Of a stretch of DNA of 64,000 bases, positions 28,462 through 35,100 are shown piece by piece. Made by a program: the position numbers and the translations under genes. The first letter of the stretch is position 1. The number at the start of each line of letters is the position of its first letter. Origin of the DNA: Mesocentrotus franciscanus (taxonomy: Eukaryota > Echinodermata > Echinoidea > Camarodonta > Strongylocentrotidae); the NCBI GenBank assembly GCA_037976565.1, contig CP137667.1, positions 3,806,299 to 3,870,298 on the forward strand. The letters run 5' to 3'. The notes beneath the pieces were generated by a model. That model saw only the letters and a list, made by a program, of their open reading frames with translations, ran no database searches and was not told the origin of the DNA.

Positions 28462-31400
28462 TACTACTACTACTACTACTATTTCTACTTCTACTACTAC
28501 TACTACTAATACTGCTGCTGCTACTTTTGCTACTACTAGTACTGTTACTAACTACTAATACTGGTGATATTACTGCTGTTACTTTAGGTAATACGTGTAC
28601 TATTACTAAGTACTACTAATAATAGTGGTAATAAGAAAAGAAAATAATAAGACAAAATAATATGACAGAACACTGCGATCGACATTTGAAAAATTTACTA
28701 GGAAATACTGTAGCTTTACTCACCATTGTAGTGGCTGGCGTTGTTGGCGTTGATATACCACCTTTGTGAGAACATACAAGAAATTAATAGTTCTGTTTTT
28801 AGGCACTTGAAGTATTGTGTGGATCTGAGAAGATATATGGTCACGTAATGCATAATACCCAAATCACACCAATGAGCCCGAAAAATATATATTGAAATAT
28901 TAAAGGGAATGAAAAATATATTTAGCTGCTCTTTAACAATCATCTTTTAAACAAAAATAGCGTGTTTTCTTTATTGTTTAATGAAAAAAAAAAATTATTT
29001 CATCTTCATATACTAATGGTTTTGGGATATTGAAGTCATTCCTTCTGCCAAAAATATCTCAAAGTCTTAGTAAGAAAAAAAAAATGTTTTGATGGAGTTG
29101 TTTACTTTGGGTTATCATTGAGATCTCATTACCTTAAATACATGAGAGGAAAGAGGGCCATTCAAACATTCTAAAATTCATCAAGAGAAAATAGATAATT
29201 CGATATTAAAGTTTAAACGAAAATTGTTTTACCTTCTCGTATCAACTGTTGTACGGTCATGTCTAATTGGTTTAATGAAAACATTCTATCAAACCTATAT
29301 GAAGATGAATTTGTGTCCTTCAACTATAAAAACACTGCGATGATGGCGTATGAGCACTTCACCTTCGAATAAATTCAATAGTGACTAACAATTCATCACC
29401 CTGGCGACAGACTGTTGACGTTACAACAATGTGATTAATAAGTAGATTGCGTTAATGGCAGAATTTTCATGGCGGACTTTGTTTGAAGAACCACACTGCC
29501 TCGTAGCCGGGTTTTTTTTTTTTGGGGGGGGGGGAGGAAGCATGCACAATTTTAAATTCCCGGTACCGTCAGGTCATTCATATGAACTGATGGGAACTTC
29601 CAATTATGTTTTAAAATTATGAGAAAGTTAACAGGCACAAATATGGCCAAATTCATATTTAGATTAAGCTTTATATCTGCTTTATATTTTTTCTTGAATT
29701 TTCTTCATTAATTGTATTCCTACAAAATTCAACATTCAAATGATTTTATTCCTAATAAAAAACATTACTTAATGAAATTGCAATATTATTTGCAATTTAA
29801 TATAAGTACATGTATATTACACAAACTATGCATTGTAACAAGACAAATATAATAGTAATGGTACGAGAAAAGAGGAACTAAATAGAAGCAAAGCTTGTTG
29901 AAGACAAAGTTCCTCAGAGGCTGTTTTAAAATACGTTTTGAAAACAAAGTATACATGGAAAATCAATAAGTTAAACAATTTATAACAAGAAAGAAATAAT
30001 GAATTTGGGGAAGGAGATTTTTTTTTAAATCGGGAAAAGAGGGCAAAAAAAAAATGAAAGAGAGAAAGGGAAAATGAATGATTGCAAAAGCTCTAGAAAG
30101 AGGAGTTTGGATCAGCAGAAAGGGGGAGAAAGGGATTGATTCGAGAGTCAAACAAACCGAGATTTATGCATATCGACGTGTCAACAATGTCAACATTAGG
30201 GACTTTTAGATTTGCACGACGAGAACGTGGACTGAGCACGTTGACATCCTTTTAAGGCAATGTGACTTCCTTTTAAGGTACTGCCGGGCACTGCCACACA
30301 ATGTCATGTCACACGTGGCAGTCCACGTTCTCGTCGTGCAAATCTAAAAGTCCCTAATGCAGCTGACCGGCGACGACACATACATTCATGCATATGTGTT
30401 TAAAAATCTAATTTTCAGTTTTAAAAAAATGTGTTTAGACTGGTACTTTGTTTAAGAGATGGGTCAATGGTGTTAATAATTGCTTTTTGTGCGAAAGCTG
30501 CTCTCACTCGAGGAGGGTGAAATAAATTCGACTGTCGAGTGGGGTATGCATGTTTCTCGTTATTTTTTTTTTAAATAGAGGAAATCGGGAGAGGTAACTC
30601 ATTTTGTATTAATTGGAACACAAAGACACCGAGCAACCAAGAAAAAAAATCATCAATTTTAAGAACGTTATCTGGTAAAAATAAGTGGATAGTGTGGGAA
30701 CGAAAGTAGACATTATGGATTAATCTCAATGCATGCTTCTGCAAAGGTAAGATTCGATCATTTAAAGTCTTACAAGAGTTTCCCCATAATAAAATCCCAT
30801 AATTTAGGTAAGATTAAATAAGGGTTGTGTTCAGTGATAATAAAACCTGTAGAGGAAATGTATTTTTAACATGATTTATGACACCAATGTTTCTTGATAA
30901 TAATTTACATTAACAAAATTAATATGCACTTTCCATGTCATTTGCGATCAACATAAATTCCATACAACTATACCAAGGCCTGATTCTTACAATGGCACCA
31001 GGAGTGTCAATTTTGAAAGTCATTGAGCATAATGAATATAGAACATTCCTGTAACATGGCTTATGATTTCAAATTTTTATATTTCAATCCGCATTTTTGT
31101 TGTTGCTCTAATAGTTAGAACTTCCACTGTTCCCCTCCGTGCAGAAAACTGTGACCCCTTGTTTGACAGTTTGCCCTGCTCTTATGTTGTCAAACAACTA
31201 GTTTCTAAAAAGACTAAAATCAAAACAACAAACAAACAAAAACAGAAAATAAGAAGAAAGAAAAGCAAATATTAAATTCTTTTATTTAATGAAGAAAAAG
31301 ACGAAGAAGAAGAATGGAAGAAAGAAAGAGATAAAAGAAGTCATAATGATGATAGAAAGACTAAGAAGAAGAAGAAGAGGAAGGCGACGAAACAGAAATA

Positions 31401-32074
31401 AAGAAAACGAAAGAAAGACGAAAAAGGAAGAAGAAGAAGACCCCCTCTCCTCCCCAAATTTAAACCAAACATTTCAATAGCTAAATATATCATACTCACA
31501 TGAAAATGTAACATTGAGATATTTGAAGGTGTTCGGGCATGGGTCATAGCCAAAACTGCACTCGAGGTCACACGTCTGTTGATCCTGACACTGGTCTTGA
31601 GCATAGGTGAGTTCCTCTGTAACACAGCTAGTAGTTCGGATACTCGAATGAGCGCAGGCCACACTACCCGGAGCACTACGGCCATACTGGGAGTCAATGA
31701 TACTGATTGTGCCAGGAGAGCAATCTATCGTACCCAACTCATTCTGACATAAGATCAGATCGGCAGAGGTAACTGCTGAGGTATGGGAAAGAACCAGCAA
31801 ATTTTCTTTTGAACAAGTTACTCTTGGATTTGAGTAGCATAATATCCTTGGAGGTTGAAAACTGATATTTTTAGCAATGCTAGACACTAGAATATGGCAC
31901 TCAATCAGACTCTAAAATTGCCTTATATTCTTTCCCTGTAGGCTTCGAAAAAGAAGTTCTAGAAAGACTACGCCATCCAAATGTATATTATCATTGTTAT
32001 TATTATCATTCCTCTTCTTCTTCGTCTGCTCCTTCTTCTTCTTATAATTATTATTATCATTATTATTATTATCA

Positions 32075-32123
<49 letters not shown>

Positions 32124-35100
32124 TACTATTATTAGTATTAATGTTAGTATTATTATTATTAATATTTAGCAAGATCGTGAACTCAACAATCAGAGGAAAA
32201 ACTGTGACTACAAAATCCAACGCTCCAATACACCAATACAGGGAATTACGGAATAAGATACTGTGTATGGCAATCTAACTGACTTTTCATAAACAAGAAA
32301 TAGAATTATACAGCTCAATCAACCCTTTTCAAAAGACAAAACACGCTATGGATTAACAAACAAAGCTATTTAGGATTGTCTGGTAAATTCTCCCCTCTCT
32401 CTCTCTCTGTCGTTTTACTCGCTCGCAGAGACCTAACCAATACGCTACTGGCCTACCTATCAAGGAAAAAAAAACGGATTAAAATAAATAAGTGATAGCA
32501 TAACAATCTTGAATTTGATATTTTAGTTTCTACATTATAATTTTTTTCTTCTTCAAATGTCAATGTAAATGAATATAAACTTAAACATTTTCTCTTTTAC
32601 AGTACATAATTTGAACATGTGAAATGAAATTAACATACTAAACAGAAATTAGATATAAAACGTCTACAGCGTAAGCTTGTGGCTTGATTTACTTGCGGCC
32701 CTTTTTGTATCAAAGAAAACAATCAATTTGGTAGATGGCCACCTATTTAAACAGTGCACTCTGCTATTGATACCCTTCCCACTCACTTTAAATAAAAATG
32801 TACCACCGATCCTGTTGAACTCTATAATAAATATCATGTCTTCATAACGCTCTGCTGGATCCCAACATATATTGTGATAACAAAGGAAGATGTATGAAAA
32901 GAACCGTCGACAGGAGAGAACGTGTTTGCCTTTCGGTGTCATTAAAATTGATTGGTATTCTTTTAACAATACCATTCGGCTAATCTAGTAATGACAAAAA
33001 ATTGATCACATTTAAAATAACTTACCGCCTTGTGTTTGGTATACAACGCTCGCAGACAGAAGCAACGCAAGAACCTATAGACAAAATACAATAATAATAA
33101 TACATGTAGTTCCGTTATTTGCAACCGAATATCGAACATAGTGGTGGAAATATTAGCATGTAAAATAAGACAAACTAAAAACATTAAAGGGATTGATATC
33201 TTCAGTGTTAATTTAGGTATCGATAGTTTAAAATGTCCCAATATGTAGATGACACGACATTATTTGTGAATTCTGTTAATGATGTACACAATATTATGAA
33301 TATTATTTGAAAACTATGAAGGTCCGAAAGTAAGTTGGAATAAGACAGAATTGATACAACTGAATATTGTAGATAATTTGTTTTCATGATAATGACATTA
33401 TTATTGTTACTATTATTTATTTGGCCATAAAAATCAGAAATTCACAGTATGTATACAAAGTCCACATAGTAAATACAATTATCTTAGAAATAATAGAGAA
33501 AGAGAAAGAAATGAGAAGCAAGGAGCAGAGGAAAGAAATGGTTACCTATGGGCCAGGGTTCGCAAAAGTGAAATGCTTCACTGTTGCCCAGAGGCATGCG
33601 AGCCCTCATAGGTAACCGTGTAGAAAGATAGAAAGATATTGCACAATCCCATATACAAATACAAATATTGCACATCAAAAATACAATGGTAAAAAAAAAA
33701 CACGACTAGAACTCACTCCTCCATTAACTGCCATACCCTCTACCTCGCAGTAACAAAACTAATAATAACTTTACAACATAACTATATTATGAATCATTTG
33801 CAAATCCTGATTCCCAATACACAAAATTAATAAAACACAGGATGACAAGTACATGTATATTCAGATGGAAGTTTGAGTTGAAAAATAAACATTAAGGTAA
33901 TTGCCAGTGATAGAATCAGCCAATTTATACAAAATAACCAATTAGTTTCCTATAAAGTTCATTAAACAACATTAATAAAGCACAGAATGAAAAGTACGTT
34001 ATATATATGGATCAACCTGTGAAATATTCAGGAGTATATGTAGGCGAAAATAAGTTTTTTTTTCCATATTTTTCTCGTCGTGTAAAATCTAAAAGTCCCT
34101 ATTAGGGACTTTTAGATTTGTTGCAGTCCACTACGTCGACGTGCAAATCTAAAAGTCCCTAATGGCACCCAATCACCCGCCCCGGGACAACAATGCCACA
34201 CACCCTCTCACCATCACAATAGGGACTTTTAGATTTTACACGACGAGAACGTGGACTGCCACGGTGACATCCTTTTAAGGTAATGTGACGTCCTTTTAAG
34301 GCACTACCGGGCACGGGCCAGTACCTTGAAAGAATGGCACACGTGGCAGTCCACGTTCTCGTCGTGTAAATCTAAAAGTCCCTAATAGTTACTGCTACGT
34401 CAGACAAGCTCCACCTTTAGGGACTTTTAGATTTGCACGTCGACGTAGTGGACTGCGACGTGTGCCATTCTCTCAAGGCACTGGCCCGTGCCCGGCAGTG
34501 CCTTAAAAGGACGTCACATTACCTTAAAAGGATGTCACCGTGGCAGTCCACGTTCTCGTCGTGTAAAATCTAAAAGTCCCTATTGCACCGATGAAAGACC
34601 GCATGGCACAACCGCCCGAAACATGCGACTGAGCGCCCCTAGCCATGAGGAGCCTAAAAGCTCGCCAAGTGTTCATGAAAGTTACGTAATCATTTATGAA
34701 GCTAGCTAGCTACTACCACAACCTTTCTGTAATATACAGGTGGATTAGTTATTCATTGAGTTCTCCATCAAAAACAACAACCGGTGGTTATTTGAGGTCA
34801 AACGCTTAACCCCAAATTGGTCCACTGATTCACTCAACTTACTTCCCGTGTTATCCATTTAATATGTATAAAATACTGATGATTACTTTCCTTAAACAGG
34901 TAGACATATAAATAGATGATATTAAAGGGAGTGTAGCATTGCAAATACTGGTTAACGCCATCTACGTCTTCTTTTGGACAACTGCACGTAAACGAATGGA
35001 CTTGATTAACGGTAGTCAGCGACTTTATAATCTCTACATGGTCAGTGCGCGCTAGCGTTCGCGAAACAGGCCGAAGTTCTACTCACGCTTCGGTTTCGCG

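Noticed and set aside
27323..28619. Poly-Thr, poly-Ser, poly-Leu and poly-Val open frames on both strands
   Set aside because: Products of the ACT-triplet array; any frame of a triplet repeat without stops stays open.
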